Positions 1-9,288 are shown, counted from the stretch's first letter. The stretch is 52,207 bases of DNA from Pseudomonas sp. 8Z (GCF_902506535.1 NZ_LR733824.1:660318-712524); one strand, 5' to 3'. The notes: generated by a model not told the origin, from the letters alone. Numbers and translations are program-made.

Positions 1-1
1 C

Positions 2-1597
2 CCCCAAGCTGCCTCCCCGAGCGCCAGTTCCCCCTGGCAGCCGCTGCGCAGTCGCTTGTTCCTGGCGCTGTGGCTGGCCAGCATCGCCTCCAATATCGGC
101 ACCTGGATGCACGAGGTCGGCGCCGGCTGGTTGATGACCTCGCTGTCGGCCAGCCCGCTGGCCGTGGCCGCCGTGCAGGTGGCCGGCGCCCTGCCGATAT
201 TCCTCCTGGCGCTACCCGCTGGCGCGCTGGCCGATATCGTCGACAAGCGCCGCTCGCTGCTCCTCGTGCAATGCTGGATGGCCGCCGTGGCCATGACCCT
301 GGCCCTGCTCACGGCCTGCGACAGGATGAGCGTCGAGCTGCTGCTCGGCCTGACCTTCGCCATGGGCATCGGTACGGCGCTGATGATGCCCGCCTGGTCG
401 GCCATGCTGCCGGAGGTGGTCGGGCACACCGAATTGCCCGCCGCCGTGGCGCTGTCGAGCCTCGGTGTAAACGTCGCCCGTGCCATCGGCCCGGCGCTGG
501 CCGGCATTCTCGTCAGCCTCAGCGGCCCCTGGCTGACCTTCGCCCTCAATGCTGCCTCGTTTCTCGCGGTAATCGTCGCCCTGGCGCGCTGGAAGCGCCC
601 CCCCAGCCACAGCGTACTGCCGGGCGAACGCCTGTTCGGCGCGCTGCGTGTGGGCCTGCGCTATGCCCGCAGCAGCCACTCGCTGCAGGCGGTGCTGGTA
701 CGCACCGCGGCCTTCTTCATCGGCGCCTCGGCCGGCATGTCGCTGCTGCCGGTGCTGGTGCGCCGCGAGATCGGCGGCAGCGCGCTGGACTACGGCATCC
801 TGCTCGGCTGCGTCGGGATCGGCGCGGTGTTCGGCGCCACCCTGCTGCCACGCCTGCGCAACCGCTACGGCAATGACCGCCTGCTGACCGGCGCCAGCCT
901 GGTCTACGCCCTGGTGCTGGGCGGGCTGGCCGTGCTGCGCAGCATGCCCGCGCTGGTGCCGGTGATGCTGCTCAGCGGCATGGCCTGGATCGCGGCACTG
1001 TCTAGCCTGCAGCTCTCAGCGCAAACCGCCGTGCCGGCCTGGGTGCGAGCACGCGCCTTGTCGCTGTACATCCTGACCTTCTTCGGCTGCTCGGCGCTCG
1101 GCGGGCTGGCCTGGGGCGCGCTGGCCAGTACGGTGTCGCTGAGCGCCGCCTTCGCTGGCAGCAGCACCTTACTCGCACTTGGCCTGCTGGCGGGTTGGCG
1201 CTTCGTGTTACCGGTCAGCAAGGCCGATGATCTGGCGCCCTCGCTGCACTGGCCTGCACCGATTCTCGACGACGCCCTCGAACGCGAGCGCGGCCCGCTG
1301 CTGGTGACCCTCGACTACCGCATCGCCCCGCTCGACAGCGATGCCTTCCAAACCGCGATGCAGGACGTGCGACATATGCGTCGGCGCAACGGTGCCTTCT
1401 CCTGGGGCCTGGTGCAGGACGCCGAAGACCCGACCCGCTGGCAGGAGTTCTTCTTCGACGAATCCTGGCTGGAACACCTGCGCCATCACGACCGCGTCAC
1501 CCGCGCCGAGCAACGCATCGAAGCGCGCGCACGGCGCTACCAAATGCCCGACGAGCCCATTCGCATTCGCCATCTGCTCGCCGCGCCACGTCAGTGA
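2..1597 (+). CDS. MFS_3 family exporter, 5' end outside the window
   Basis: The reading frame is open from the first bases (…SPWQPLRSRLFLALWLA), so the true start lies upstream and 531 residues are visible. The first ~390 residues form the hydrophobic helices of a major facilitator transporter of the 'transmembrane secretion effector' type (MFS_3, the enterobactin-exporter EntS-like group): early SNIGTWM and GAGWLMT segments, then the D-x-x-D-K-R-R loop between helices 2 and 3. The last ~110 residues are soluble and look like an antibiotic-biosynthesis-monooxygenase-type (ABM) ferredoxin fold (LVTLDYRIAP … RWQEFFFDESW), which is usual for this family. Substrate unknown; inferred to be a proton-driven efflux pump in the inner membrane. 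A YcaC-like hydrolase follows after 27 bp and may be co-transcribed. Confidence 0.9.
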   Translation, partial: PQAASPSASSPWQPLRSRLFLALWLASIASNIGTWMHEVGAGWLMTSLSASPLAVAAVQVAGALPIFLLALPAGALADIVDKRRSLLLVQCWMAAVAMTLALLTACDRMSVELLLGLTFAMGIGTALMMPAWSAMLPEVVGHTELPAAVALSSLGVNVARAIGPALAGILVSLSGPWLTFALNAASFLAVIVALARWKRPPSHSVLPGERLFGALRVGLRYARSSHSLQAVLVRTAAFFIGASAGMSLLPVLVRREIGGSALDYGILLGCVGIGAVFGATLLPRLRNRYGNDRLLTGASLVYALVLGGLAVLRSMPALVPVMLLSGMAWIAALSSLQLSAQTAVPAWVRARALSLYILTFFGCSALGGLAWGALASTVSLSAAFAGSSTLLALGLLAGWRFVLPVSKADDLAPSLHWPAPILDDALERERGPLLVTLDYRIAPLDSDAFQTAMQDVRHMRRRNGAFSWGLVQDAEDPTRWQEFFFDESWLEHLRHHDRVTRAEQRIEARARRYQMPDEPIRIRHLLAAPRQ

Positions 1598-1624
1598 AAC
1601 ACCCACCCCACGAGGAGCCACACC

Positions 1625-2248
1625 ATGAGCAAGCCCTACAACCGCCTGAACAAAGACGACGCCGCCGTATTGCTGATCGACCACCAGTCCGGCCTGATCT
1701 CGCTGGTGCAGGACTTCACCCCCAGCGACTTCAAGAACAACGTGCTGGCCCTGGGCGATGTCGCCAAGTTCTTCGGCCTACCGACCATCCTCACCACCAG
1801 CTTCGAGCAAGGTCCCAACGGCCCGCTGGTGCCGGAGCTGAAGGCGCAGTTCCCGGACGCGCCGTACATCGCCCGCCCCGGCCAGATCAACGCCTGGGAC
1901 AACGACGACTTCGTCGCGGCAGTGAAGAAAACCGGGCGCAAGCAACTGATCATCGCCGGCGTGGTCACCGACGTGTGCGTGACCTTCCCGGCGCTGTCGG
2001 CCATCGCCGAGGGTTTCGATGTGTTCGTCGTCACCGATGCCTCGGGCACCTTCGACAAAACCGTGCAACAGGCGGCCTGGGCGCGCATGAACGCCGCTGG
2101 CGTGCAATTGATGAACTGGTTCAGCGTCGCCTGCGAACTGCACCGCGACTGGCGCAACGACATCGAAGGCCTCGGCAGCCTGCTCTCCGAGCACATCCCC
2201 AACTACCGCAACCTGATGACCAGCTACTTCGCCCTGCAGGCCAAGTAA
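1625..2248 (+). CDS. ycaC: YcaC-like isochorismatase-superfamily cysteine hydrolase
   Basis: 207 residues, the usual YcaC length. The cysteine-hydrolase signature is visible: Asp19 in LLIDHQSG and the nucleophile Cys118 in VVTDVCVTFP, the same position as in E. coli YcaC. The C-terminal HIPNYRNLMTSY motif is typical of YcaC and separates it from nicotinamidases. The natural substrate of YcaC proteins is unknown; they form octamers in the cytoplasm. The start is supported by AGGAG about 9 bases upstream. It follows the MFS exporter by 27 bp on the same strand. A second, more distant member of the superfamily lies at 14353-15006. Confidence 0.9.
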   Translation: MSKPYNRLNKDDAAVLLIDHQSGLISLVQDFTPSDFKNNVLALGDVAKFFGLPTILTTSFEQGPNGPLVPELKAQFPDAPYIARPGQINAWDNDDFVAAVKKTGRKQLIIAGVVTDVCVTFPALSAIAEGFDVFVVTDASGTFDKTVQQAAWARMNAAGVQLMNWFSVACELHRDWRNDIEGLGSLLSEHIPNYRNLMTSYFALQAK

Positions 2249-2329
2249 GCATCCGCCCACGCTCTGCAGCGGGCCTGCCCCGCCGCAGAGCTCTCAGCAC
2301 CTGTTCACCCTGAAGGAGCTCGGTGAACA

Positions 2330-2396
2330 TGTAGGAGGGGCTTCAGCCCCGAGCTTTTTTGGGCGCAAAGCGCTCGCGGCTAAAGCCGCTCCTACA
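2330..2396. repeat. REP-type inverted pair (GTAGGAG class)
   Basis: Two imperfect copies face each other: TGTAGGAGGGGCTTCAGCCC at 2330 and its counterpart ending GCCGCTCCTACA at 2396, each itself a small palindrome. This is the REPIN arrangement common in Pseudomonas intergenic DNA. It sits between the convergent YcaC-like and AraC-like genes, where it may also help end transcription. A second pair of the same class is at 37032-37077. Confidence 0.75.
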
Positions 2397-2461
2397 ACAT
2401 CGCGAGCGGCTGCTTTCGCCAATTAGCGGCCAAACCGTGCCGAAAGATCATGAGCAGGTGC

Positions 2462-2833
2462 TCAGCCGTCGAGCTGCTGCGCAGAGCGCCAGCGGCTCGG
2501 CGCCAGGCCCTGCCAGCGGGAGAATACCCGAGCGAAATGTGCCTGGTCGTTGAAGCCGCAGGCACAGGCCACCGCCGCCACGCTATTGCCCGCAAGCAAC
2601 AGGTTACGCGCCCGCGCCAACCGCGCACGGGTCAGCCACTGATGCGGCGACACCCCCGTACTGCCATGAAAGGCGCAGGAAAAATGACAGCGTGACAGGC
2701 TGCACTCACGCGCCAGCCAGGCGATGCTCAAGGGCTCGTCGAGGTGCGCCTCGATCAATTGCTTGGCCCGGCACAATTGCCAGGCCGACAGACGAATCGC
2801 GGGTAGATCGCTCTGCGCGTTACCGGTATCCAT
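2462..2833 (-). CDS. Short AraC-family transcriptional regulator (DNA-binding domain only)
   Basis: 123 residues that consist almost wholly of the two helix-turn-helix units of an AraC domain: LSIAWLARECSLSRCHFSCAF for the first and NSVAAVACACGFNDQAHFARVF for the second, joined by the usual linker helix. There is no N-terminal effector domain, so ligand sensing is not apparent; the protein may act like the SoxS/MarA class or be a remnant of a longer regulator. It is convergent with the YcaC-like gene and lies 156 bp downstream of the GlxA-type regulator on the same strand. Target genes cannot be read from the sequence. Confidence 0.8.
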   Translation of the reverse strand: MDTGNAQSDLPAIRLSAWQLCRAKQLIEAHLDEPLSIAWLARECSLSRCHFSCAFHGSTGVSPHQWLTRARLARARNLLLAGNSVAAVACACGFNDQAHFARVFSRWQGLAPSRWRSAQQLDG

Positions 2834-2989
2834 CGGCTTGCTCCCTCCCGGTTACACCAACGCCCCAACCACCGCGCGGAGCGGATAGAGGTGCGTGCTG
2901 GATATAGGAAGAGATGATGCCGCCCGCAGCGATGCCTTAGAACGCCAGCGTGGGGCGCCTGGCGGACATCGTGGGGCAAAATTCGGACA

Positions 2990-3943
2990 TCAACTGAACT
3001 GGTGACGATAATGCGCAGGTGTCAGGCCCAGACGCTCGGTGAACAGCACGCGCATGCTGCGCACACTGCCCAAACCGCTGCGAAAAGCGATGGTCTTCAA
3101 CGGCAGATCGGTGCTTTCGAGCAATTGCCGGGCATGATCGATACGCGCGTCGTGGACAAACTCGGTCGGCGTCATGCCCACTTCGCGGCTAAATAGCCGG
3201 GAGAAATGCCGCGCGCTAAGCCCCGCCACACCAGCCAGCGTCTCGACGCCGAGCTCTTCGGCCAGGTGCTCCAGCGCATAGCGCTGGGCGCGCGCCACGG
3301 GCGTATCCTCGCGCGCCACCTCGGCCAGCAGCGGGCTGAACTGCGCCTGCCCGCCCTGACGCGTCTTGGCCACCAGCAGCACCTTGGCCACCGCAACGGC
3401 CACCGCCTTGCCGTGATCCTCGGCGATGATGCCCAGGGCCAGGTCGATACCGGCGGTGATACCACCCGAGGTGTAGAGATTGCCGTCGGCCAGGTAAATC
3501 TGCTCGCTCAACACCTGCGCCTGCGGATGCCGCCCGGCCAGCCGCTCGGTGTAGTTCCAGTGGGTGGTCACCCGGCGCCCATCGAGCAACCCAGCCTGAC
3601 CGAGGATAAACGCCCCGGTGCAGATCGAGCCGAAACGCCGCGCCGCTGCCGCCGCCTGGCGCAGCCATGGATGCAAGGCACTGTGATCGTCGTTGTAAGC
3701 GCCTGGCCCGCCAGGCACCAACAGCAGATCATGGCCAACAGCGGGCGCCTCCTCGATCAACTCGTCGGCGACCATCAGCAGGCCGCAGGAGGCGCGTACC
3801 TGACGCTCGCCCGGAGCCAGTGTACGGATGCGGTAATGCTGCTCGGCGGACAGGTAGCGATTGGCGATGGAAAACGCCTCCACCGGCCCGGCCACATCCA
3901 GCAGCAGTACATCGGGAAACAGCAAGATAGCGATATCAGTCAT
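2990..3943 (-). CDS. GlxA-family transcriptional regulator (DJ-1/PfpI domain plus AraC HTH)
   Basis: 317 residues from ATG at 3943. The N-terminal ~190 residues are a DJ-1/PfpI-like amidotransferase domain starting MTDIAILLFPDVLLLDVAGP, with the nucleophile-elbow cysteine in SICTGAFILGQAGLL. The C-terminal ~100 residues are an AraC-type double HTH (GVAGLSARHFSRLFSREVG … AFRSGLGSVRSMRVLF). Relatives include GlxA, GbdR, CdhR and ArgR-type regulators of amine, betaine and arginine catabolism; which one this is cannot be told. An upstream in-frame ATG at 4030 would add 29 residues unlike the family, so the shorter start was chosen although its ribosome-binding site is weak. Confidence 0.88.
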   Translation of the reverse strand: MTDIAILLFPDVLLLDVAGPVEAFSIANRYLSAEQHYRIRTLAPGERQVRASCGLLMVADELIEEAPAVGHDLLLVPGGPGAYNDDHSALHPWLRQAAAAARRFGSICTGAFILGQAGLLDGRRVTTHWNYTERLAGRHPQAQVLSEQIYLADGNLYTSGGITAGIDLALGIIAEDHGKAVAVAVAKVLLVAKTRQGGQAQFSPLLAEVAREDTPVARAQRYALEHLAEELGVETLAGVAGLSARHFSRLFSREVGMTPTEFVHDARIDHARQLLESTDLPLKTIAFRSGLGSVRSMRVLFTERLGLTPAHYRHQFS

Positions 3944-4062
3944 GGCAAGGGAGTTTAGCGCCAATTGGCCAGAGCAATAGCGCCATGAGCACGGCTCGGC
4001 ACTTGAGCCACGCCGACGCGGTTGACGCACGACTCGTCGTCAACCGTGGACACCCCAATGAC

Positions 4063-4596
4063 TTATTGCGCACTAGGCTGCGCGTGGCTCTCAACGGACT
4101 GTTCTGGCGCGTCGGCTTTCGGCTTGGCCTGACGCCGCGCCTCCATACGCTGACGCCGCGCCTGCTGCTTGGCATGCTGCGCCTGCGGCGCCGTCACCAC
4201 ACCAACGGGCTGGCCCTGCAGATCCAGACGCGGCGCATTCTCGGTCATCGCCGCCCAGTAACGCCCGCCCCGGCACCAAGCCGCGATGCCCAGCTTGAGC
4301 TGCTCCAGAGTGATACCCAGCAACTCCAGATGCTGCTCGGCATCCTTGAGAATGCCCTCCTTGAGCGGCACCTTGGGTGCTGGATTGACCGGGAAGGCCA
4401 GAGGGAAATGCTTCTGCAAACGCCAGATCGCCTCAACGGCCGGATCCTGCTCACGTTGCTTGGCTTTAGGCTGCGGCTTGCGCTTGTGCGGCTTGGCGCC
4501 CTCGGTCTTGACCTGCTCTTTCGCGTTCTCGGCCTTGGCCTGGCCTTTTTCAGCCCGCAGGCGGTCACGTAGCTCAGCTAGTTGTTCGAAACCCAT
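4063..4596 (-). CDS. ProQ/FinO-family RNA chaperone
   Basis: 177 residues. The central part (about residues 50-125) is a ProQ/FinO domain: AIWRLQKHFPLAF, the P-L-K-E-G-I core, LGITLEQLKLGIAAWCRGGRYW. It is flanked by basic, low-complexity arms: a Lys/Glu/Ala-rich N-terminus and an Arg/Gln/Ala-rich C-terminus, as expected for RNA-contacting tails. ProQ/FinO proteins bind structured small RNAs and 3' ends of mRNAs; this one is inferred to be the chromosomal global type. No plasmid gene surrounds it. About 290 bp without a recognisable gene separates it from the LysR gene and should carry its promoter. Confidence 0.88.
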   Translation of the reverse strand: MGFEQLAELRDRLRAEKGQAKAENAKEQVKTEGAKPHKRKPQPKAKQREQDPAVEAIWRLQKHFPLAFPVNPAPKVPLKEGILKDAEQHLELLGITLEQLKLGIAAWCRGGRYWAAMTENAPRLDLQGQPVGVVTAPQAQHAKQQARRQRMEARRQAKPKADAPEQSVESHAQPSAQ

Positions 4597-4887
4597 GGTT
4601 CAGTTCACAGCATCCTGGTTGATTCGTGGTGCAAGGGTATCCGATACGCAGCTTTCATACAGCCTTATCGATGGTCGTAATGCTCGGTGGTAGGGGTTGG
4701 CGGGATCAGTAGCCTGGTCTGTGGCCAAGGGAAAGCGATTGGGCGGGCCGGGTTTGACCAAGAAGAATGGCAGCAAATCTTGGCTGCGACTGCTTTCGCC
4801 AAAAAGCAAACGTAGGCAAAGTCCTCAGGGACTCTCAGGTATCGATCAACCACCCACCTATTGGCGAGCAGCGAGCTCTACGACTAG

Positions 4888-5811
4888 CTACCAGGTGGCT
4901 GAGTCGGTGCGAAGCAGGTCTATTAACTCACGCAAACCTGGAGGCATTTGCCGGCGGCCTGGGTAGTAGATGTGGAATGCCGGCTCAATGGGTGCCCAGT
5001 CAGGTAGTACGACCTGGAGCTCTCCTCGCGAGATGTAATCTGCAATGCGCTCCTCAAGGCAGTACGTAATGCCTCTGCCCGATAGCGCCATCTGAATACC
5101 AAACTCGGTTTCGTTCACACAAAGCTGGCCGGGTACCTCAATCACTCGGTGATCGCCTTCCTTCTCGAAGTCCCAGCGATAGATAATGCCTTGACCGGTA
5201 CGAATCTGAATGCAGTTATGGTTCTTCAGATCCTCCGGCACCAGGATCCGCGATGTCCGGTTGAGGTAACGAGGCGATGCCGCAGCAACCCAGCGCAGCT
5301 GTTCGCTGATGGGGACAGCAATGAAGTCTTCAGCGATCGTCCCGCCATACCTGATACCCGCATCAAAACCGGCAGCCAGGATGTCCACCATCCGATCATC
5401 CACTGCAACCTCGACTGACACATCCGGATAGGCTTCCAGGTACTTCGGCAGCCACCGATTGAAGAGCAGTCGAGCCCCGTCACTGAGGACGTTGATACGC
5501 AGGCGACCTGCAGGACGGTCGCGATGCCGATCTACTTCCGCCAGCGCCCCTCCAATTTCCTGAAAACCAACAGCCAGACGCTTCGCCAAGGTTGCGCCAG
5601 CGTCTGTCGGGGAAACTGTTCGGCTGGTTCTGTTAAGCAGCCTTACTCCCAGGCGGGTCTCCAGATTTCGAATGGAATGGCTAAGCGCGGACGTGGTGAT
5701 ACCCAGTTCAACGGCCGCTTTGGAGAAGCTGCGATGACTCTCCACCGCAAGAAAGGAATTCAGATCGGCTAAGTCGGCTCGTGACAGCTTTGTGGTCGGG
5801 AGTACTGGCAT
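4888..5811 (-). CDS. LysR-family transcriptional regulator
   Basis: 307 residues. The N-terminal winged HTH (residues ~15-72) reads DLNSFLAVESHRSFSKAA…TTSALSHSIRNLE; the rest is a type-2 periplasmic-binding-like effector domain. The segment DGARLLFNRWLPKYLEAYPDV is typical of the large CrgA/DsdC-like subgroup that controls redox and efflux genes. It is divergent from the phosphoesterase - SDR - MFS - aldo/keto reductase operon, 137 bp away, and most likely controls it. A perfect LysR box lies 17 bp upstream of its start, fitting autoregulation as well. Confidence 0.92.
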   Translation of the reverse strand: MPVLPTTKLSRADLADLNSFLAVESHRSFSKAAVELGITTSALSHSIRNLETRLGVRLLNRTSRTVSPTDAGATLAKRLAVGFQEIGGALAEVDRHRDRPAGRLRINVLSDGARLLFNRWLPKYLEAYPDVSVEVAVDDRMVDILAAGFDAGIRYGGTIAEDFIAVPISEQLRWVAAASPRYLNRTSRILVPEDLKNHNCIQIRTGQGIIYRWDFEKEGDHRVIEVPGQLCVNETEFGIQMALSGRGITYCLEERIADYISRGELQVVLPDWAPIEPAFHIYYPGRRQMPPGLRELIDLLRTDSATW

Positions 5812-5827
5812 CGGGGCGCCTTTAATG

Positions 5828-5842
5828 TTGAGAATTTCTCAA
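5828..5842. promoter_or_regulatory. LysR box (T-N11-A palindrome)
   Basis: TTGAGAATTTCTCAA is a perfect 7-bp inverted repeat around one central base and contains the T-N11-A core at 5829-5841. It lies in the 137-bp gap between the lysR gene and the divergent operon, close to the regulator start. A second small dyad, TCAAC-AATA-GTTGA, is at 5902-5915, nearer to the operon. Together they fit the recognition and activation sites of a LysR regulator; this is inference from pattern and place. Confidence 0.65.
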
Positions 5843-5948
5843 TAGCTCATGGAGAAAGCCTAAACAAAGCTGCTCCAATTACAGATTAACATTAAATAAA
5901 TTCAACAATAGTTGATCTGACTCCATCGCCCCAAGACGAGTTCTTCCC

Positions 5949-7079
5949 GTGTTCCACCTTTATCTTGGCTTTGCTTACTTATACGTCCTGTGGCGTTTCG
6001 TTTTTCCTTTACCTATCTCGAAGGGCGGACGTATTGCCCTGGCTGCCGTCCTGCTCGTGGTATCGAAGTACCACCTGATTCAGATCTGGGTGTTCGGAAG
6101 TATGTTCTCGCCCGAAATGCCACGCTGGGCAGTGTTGGTCGCAGGCTGGGCTTTCTGCTCGTTCGTTCTGCTGTTCGTATTCGTGGTGCTGGCAGATCTG
6201 GCCAACGGCATTCTGTCAGTCCTGCGGATACGTGCAGCCAAAAAGCTGGTAGGACCCAGCAATCGGTACGTGGCCGCATCTTTCGCCCTTCTTCTGTCGG
6301 CATTTGGCGTGTACCAAGCGGCGCAGGTGCCAGGCGTTCGCACTGTGGAAGTCAGGATCAAGAATCTGCCGCAAGCGATGGACGGCCTGCGAGTAGTGCA
6401 GCTGACAGATCTGCACATCAGCAAGCTCTTCCAGACGCCCTGGGTAGAAGCGGTTGTCGCCCGTACCAATGCACTCAATCCCGACCTGATTCTGATCACA
6501 GGCGATCTGATGGATGGGACAACCACTGATCGACAGCTCGATGTGGCTCCCCTGGCAGGGCTGACTGCTAGCCTCGGCATCATCGGCATTCCTGGCAATC
6601 ACGAGTACTACTTCAACGAGCCACAGTGGCGCACCGAGTTCGAGCGCCTCGGCATACAGATGCTGCTGAACGAGCACGTAGTGATTGGAGCAGGCACCGA
6701 GTCGCTGGTCGTAGCCGGTGTTACCGACGAAGCTGCCGCTCAATTCGGGATGGCTGGGCCTAACCTGAATGCTGCGCTCATGGGAGTGCCAGAAACTGCT
6801 CCCATCATTCTCCTCAAGCACCGACCAGCCGGTGCAGATCGCTCCGCCCAAGCAGGCGTATCCCTGCAGCTCTCTGGCCACACCCACGGCGGAATGATCA
6901 AGGGACTGGATCAGGTGGGCCGCTACGCCAACGAAGGTTTCATCTCCGGCGCCTACCAGGTCGGTGCGATGACGCTCTACACGAGCAATGGAACTGGCCT
7001 CTGGAATGGATTCCCCATTCGTATCGGCGTGCCCGCTGAGATCACCGAAGTCATTCTTCGCGTGGATTCGTCCACCTAA
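5949..7079 (+). CDS. Membrane-anchored calcineurin-like metallophosphoesterase
   Basis: 376 residues from a GTG start. Four hydrophobic segments fill the first ~125 residues, then a cytoplasm- or periplasm-facing metallophosphoesterase domain follows with all core motifs: QLTDLHIS, ITGDLMDG, GIPGNHEYY and LSGHTHGG, which ligate two metal ions. This layout matches the YkuE/YaeI-like family, whose members act on phosphoester lipids or UDP-sugar lipids in some bacteria; the substrate here is unknown. It is the first gene of the operon opposite the LysR regulator. The SDR gene begins 21 bp after its stop. Confidence 0.88.
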   Translation: MFHLYLGFAYLYVLWRFVFPLPISKGGRIALAAVLLVVSKYHLIQIWVFGSMFSPEMPRWAVLVAGWAFCSFVLLFVFVVLADLANGILSVLRIRAAKKLVGPSNRYVAASFALLLSAFGVYQAAQVPGVRTVEVRIKNLPQAMDGLRVVQLTDLHISKLFQTPWVEAVVARTNALNPDLILITGDLMDGTTTDRQLDVAPLAGLTASLGIIGIPGNHEYYFNEPQWRTEFERLGIQMLLNEHVVIGAGTESLVVAGVTDEAAAQFGMAGPNLNAALMGVPETAPIILLKHRPAGADRSAQAGVSLQLSGHTHGGMIKGLDQVGRYANEGFISGAYQVGAMTLYTSNGTGLWNGFPIRIGVPAEITEVILRVDSST

Positions 7080-7100
7080 TCCCAATCCAGGAGATTACTC

Positions 7101-7964
7101 ATGGATCATCCAGCTATCCGCCAGAACCGAGTTGCAGTCATCACCGGCGCGGCAGTCGGAATCGGCTATGCAATTGCTAGTCGCCTGTCCCGATTGGGGA
7201 TGAAGGTTGTTCTATTCGATAAGAACCAGACCGCACTCGACGCAGCAGTACTCTCGCTATATGGCGAGAACGCGAATGCTCAGGTAACCACCGTCACAGG
7301 GGATGTAACGTCTCCAAGCGCGTTGCAGGAACTGTTTGCCGTGGCCCGAGAGTTCGGCGAAGTATCGTTCGTGGTCAACAATGCCGCCATTCTCAAAGGG
7401 GCTGGCCCTTGGAACGACCAGGAACAGTGGCGTAAGACGATGGAGGTCAACTTCTGGGCGGTTCTGGCAGTCCAGCAGCTGTTCGTCGAATACCTGCTCA
7501 CCCAAGACTACCCAGCCGCAATGGTTAATGTTGGCTCCAAGGAAGGAATTACCACCCCTCCAGGAAACACCGCCTACTCTGTTTCGAAGGTCGCAGTGAA
7601 GGTGCTGACCGAGCACCTTGAGCATGAGCTGCGCGAGCGTACCAATGGCCGCGTATCGGCCCATCTACTGATTCCCGGCTACACGTTCACACCGATGAAT
7701 TTTCCGGGCATGGCGGCCGGCTCCGCAAAACCCAACGCGCCATGGACAGCCGATCAGGTCGTTGATCGCTTGTTGGAGGGCTTGGCTCGTAGCGACTTCT
7801 ACATCTTCTGCGAGGACAACGAAGTCAGTCGCGAACTGGATCAGCGGCGTATGCAGTGGAGCGCAGACGACCTTATCCAAAACCGACCTGCCTTATCTCG
7901 TTGGCATCCCGCGTTCCGCGAGCAGTTCAACGCGTACATCGCTGATGTAGCCCCGCCGCAGTAA
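7101..7964 (+). CDS. Short-chain dehydrogenase/reductase
   Basis: 287 residues with the classical SDR signature: the cofactor motif TGAAVGIG (residues 15-22), NNAA (93-96), Ser146, and the catalytic Tyr159-x-x-x-Lys163 in AYSVSK. It should be an NAD(P)-dependent oxidoreductase of a carbonyl or alcohol substrate that cannot be named. AGGAG lies 8-9 bases before the ATG. It sits between the phosphoesterase and an MFS transporter in a LysR-linked operon that also contains an aldo/keto reductase, which suggests reduction of reactive carbonyls; that is inference. Confidence 0.92.
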   Translation: MDHPAIRQNRVAVITGAAVGIGYAIASRLSRLGMKVVLFDKNQTALDAAVLSLYGENANAQVTTVTGDVTSPSALQELFAVAREFGEVSFVVNNAAILKGAGPWNDQEQWRKTMEVNFWAVLAVQQLFVEYLLTQDYPAAMVNVGSKEGITTPPGNTAYSVSKVAVKVLTEHLEHELRERTNGRVSAHLLIPGYTFTPMNFPGMAAGSAKPNAPWTADQVVDRLLEGLARSDFYIFCEDNEVSRELDQRRMQWSADDLIQNRPALSRWHPAFREQFNAYIADVAPPQ

Positions 7965-8058
7965 CCCCATCGAAGTGCGCTGAAGCGCAGCAACCTCTTA
8001 CTGCTCCTTTGCATTGCCCAACCTCTGCAGGTGTGGGCATCTTTTTCCGAGAACTTCC

Positions 8059-9288
8059 ATGGCCTCGATATCCAGCGCCTCACAGCGTCTCTCAGACAAT
8101 TCAGAAATTCACGCCCCGCATGGCGTAGCAACTGCGATAGTCACCCTCGGGCTTGGAGGCCTTTTCATCGGTACCGGTGAGTTCGCTTCGATGAGCCTCT
8201 TGCCCGGCCTGGCCGAAAGCACCGGGGTGTCTATACCAACGGCAGGCAGCTACATCAGCGCGTATGCGCTGGGTGTTGTGATTGGTGCTCCGCTGATCGC
8301 GATCCTGGCAGCACGCTCGTCTCGAAAAGCACTTTTGATTGCCCTCATCGCACTATTCGCCATCGGCTACGCCGCCAGTGCTGTCGCATGGGACCACTTC
8401 AGTCTGCTGGGCGCACGCTTTCTGGCAGGACTACCTCATGGTGCTTACTACGGCGTTGCCTGCCTGGTTGCTACCGCCATGGTGGGTGAAGGGCGAAAGG
8501 CGCAAGCGGCTGGATATGTAATGGCCGGTCTTGCGGCCGCCAACGTGATAGGTGTGCCCGCGGCGACCTGGATAGGTCAAACGTTCGGCTGGAGAGCAGC
8601 TTTTGGATCACTCGCTGTAGCGGGTATCGCCACAATGCTCTTGTTCTGGCTGTACGTCCCGTCGGTACCGTGTGATCCAAACGCCAGTCCTAGGGCCGAG
8701 CTGAGTGGGCTCAAGCGCCCATTGATATGGCTGACGTTAGCGACTGCTTCGATCGGTTTCGGTGGCATGTTCGCGGTGTACAGCTACATCACTCCAACGC
8801 TGACCGAGGTGACAGGCTTCTCTATCAACCAGGTACCGATGGTGCTGGCCTTCTGGGGCGTCGGCATGATCGCTGGCAACCTGATTGGTGGCTGGTTAGC
8901 GGATCGCGGGCTCATCCGAGCCATCTTCGCCATCATGGTGTGGAACGTGATTTTCCTGACGTTGTTCTCTCTGCTTGCTCCGTCGAAGGTTGGGACGCTC
9001 GCGGTTCTGTTCCTGGTCGGTTGTGGTTTCGCACTGGTACCCGCTCTTCAGGTGCGCTTGATGAATGTCGCCGGAGACGCACAGACACTTGCTGCCGCAC
9101 TCAATCACAGCGCCTTCAACATCTCGAACGCGGTGGGAGCGGGCCTCGGCGGGATGTCTATCGCTATGGGTTTAGGCTGGGCATCAACGGGGTGGGTTGG
9201 AGCCCTGCTTGCGCTCCTGGGCATCGTGGCGATGGTCATTTCCGTGATGCTGGAAAGAGCGGCAAGAACCACATCGCCGTCAAAGTGA
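8059..9288 (+). CDS. MFS transporter (DHA1 / AraJ-YdhP-like)
   Basis: 409 residues with about 12 hydrophobic helices. GTGEFASMSLLPGLA in helix 1 and the GVVIGAPLIAILAAR segment in helices 2-3 are typical of the drug:proton antiporter-1 branch that includes sugar-efflux and chloramphenicol exporters (AraJ, YdhP, YdeA). The start at 8059 was chosen because the family begins close to the first helix; a TTG at 8014 would add 15 residues. It follows the SDR gene by 94 bp and precedes the reductase by 64 bp. Substrate unknown. Confidence 0.9.
   Translation: MASISSASQRLSDNSEIHAPHGVATAIVTLGLGGLFIGTGEFASMSLLPGLAESTGVSIPTAGSYISAYALGVVIGAPLIAILAARSSRKALLIALIALFAIGYAASAVAWDHFSLLGARFLAGLPHGAYYGVACLVATAMVGEGRKAQAAGYVMAGLAAANVIGVPAATWIGQTFGWRAAFGSLAVAGIATMLLFWLYVPSVPCDPNASPRAELSGLKRPLIWLTLATASIGFGGMFAVYSYITPTLTEVTGFSINQVPMVLAFWGVGMIAGNLIGGWLADRGLIRAIFAIMVWNVIFLTLFSLLAPSKVGTLAVLFLVGCGFALVPALQVRLMNVAGDAQTLAAALNHSAFNISNAVGAGLGGMSIAMGLGWASTGWVGALLALLGIVAMVISVMLERAARTTSPSK

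Noticed and set aside
3944..4030. Longer start for the GlxA regulator
   Set aside because: Extra residues (RQPRRRGSSAEP…) are unlike the family, whose domain begins at MTDIAILLF.
7101..7964. FabG or another named SDR
   Set aside because: Only generic SDR motifs are seen; nothing supports a specific substrate.
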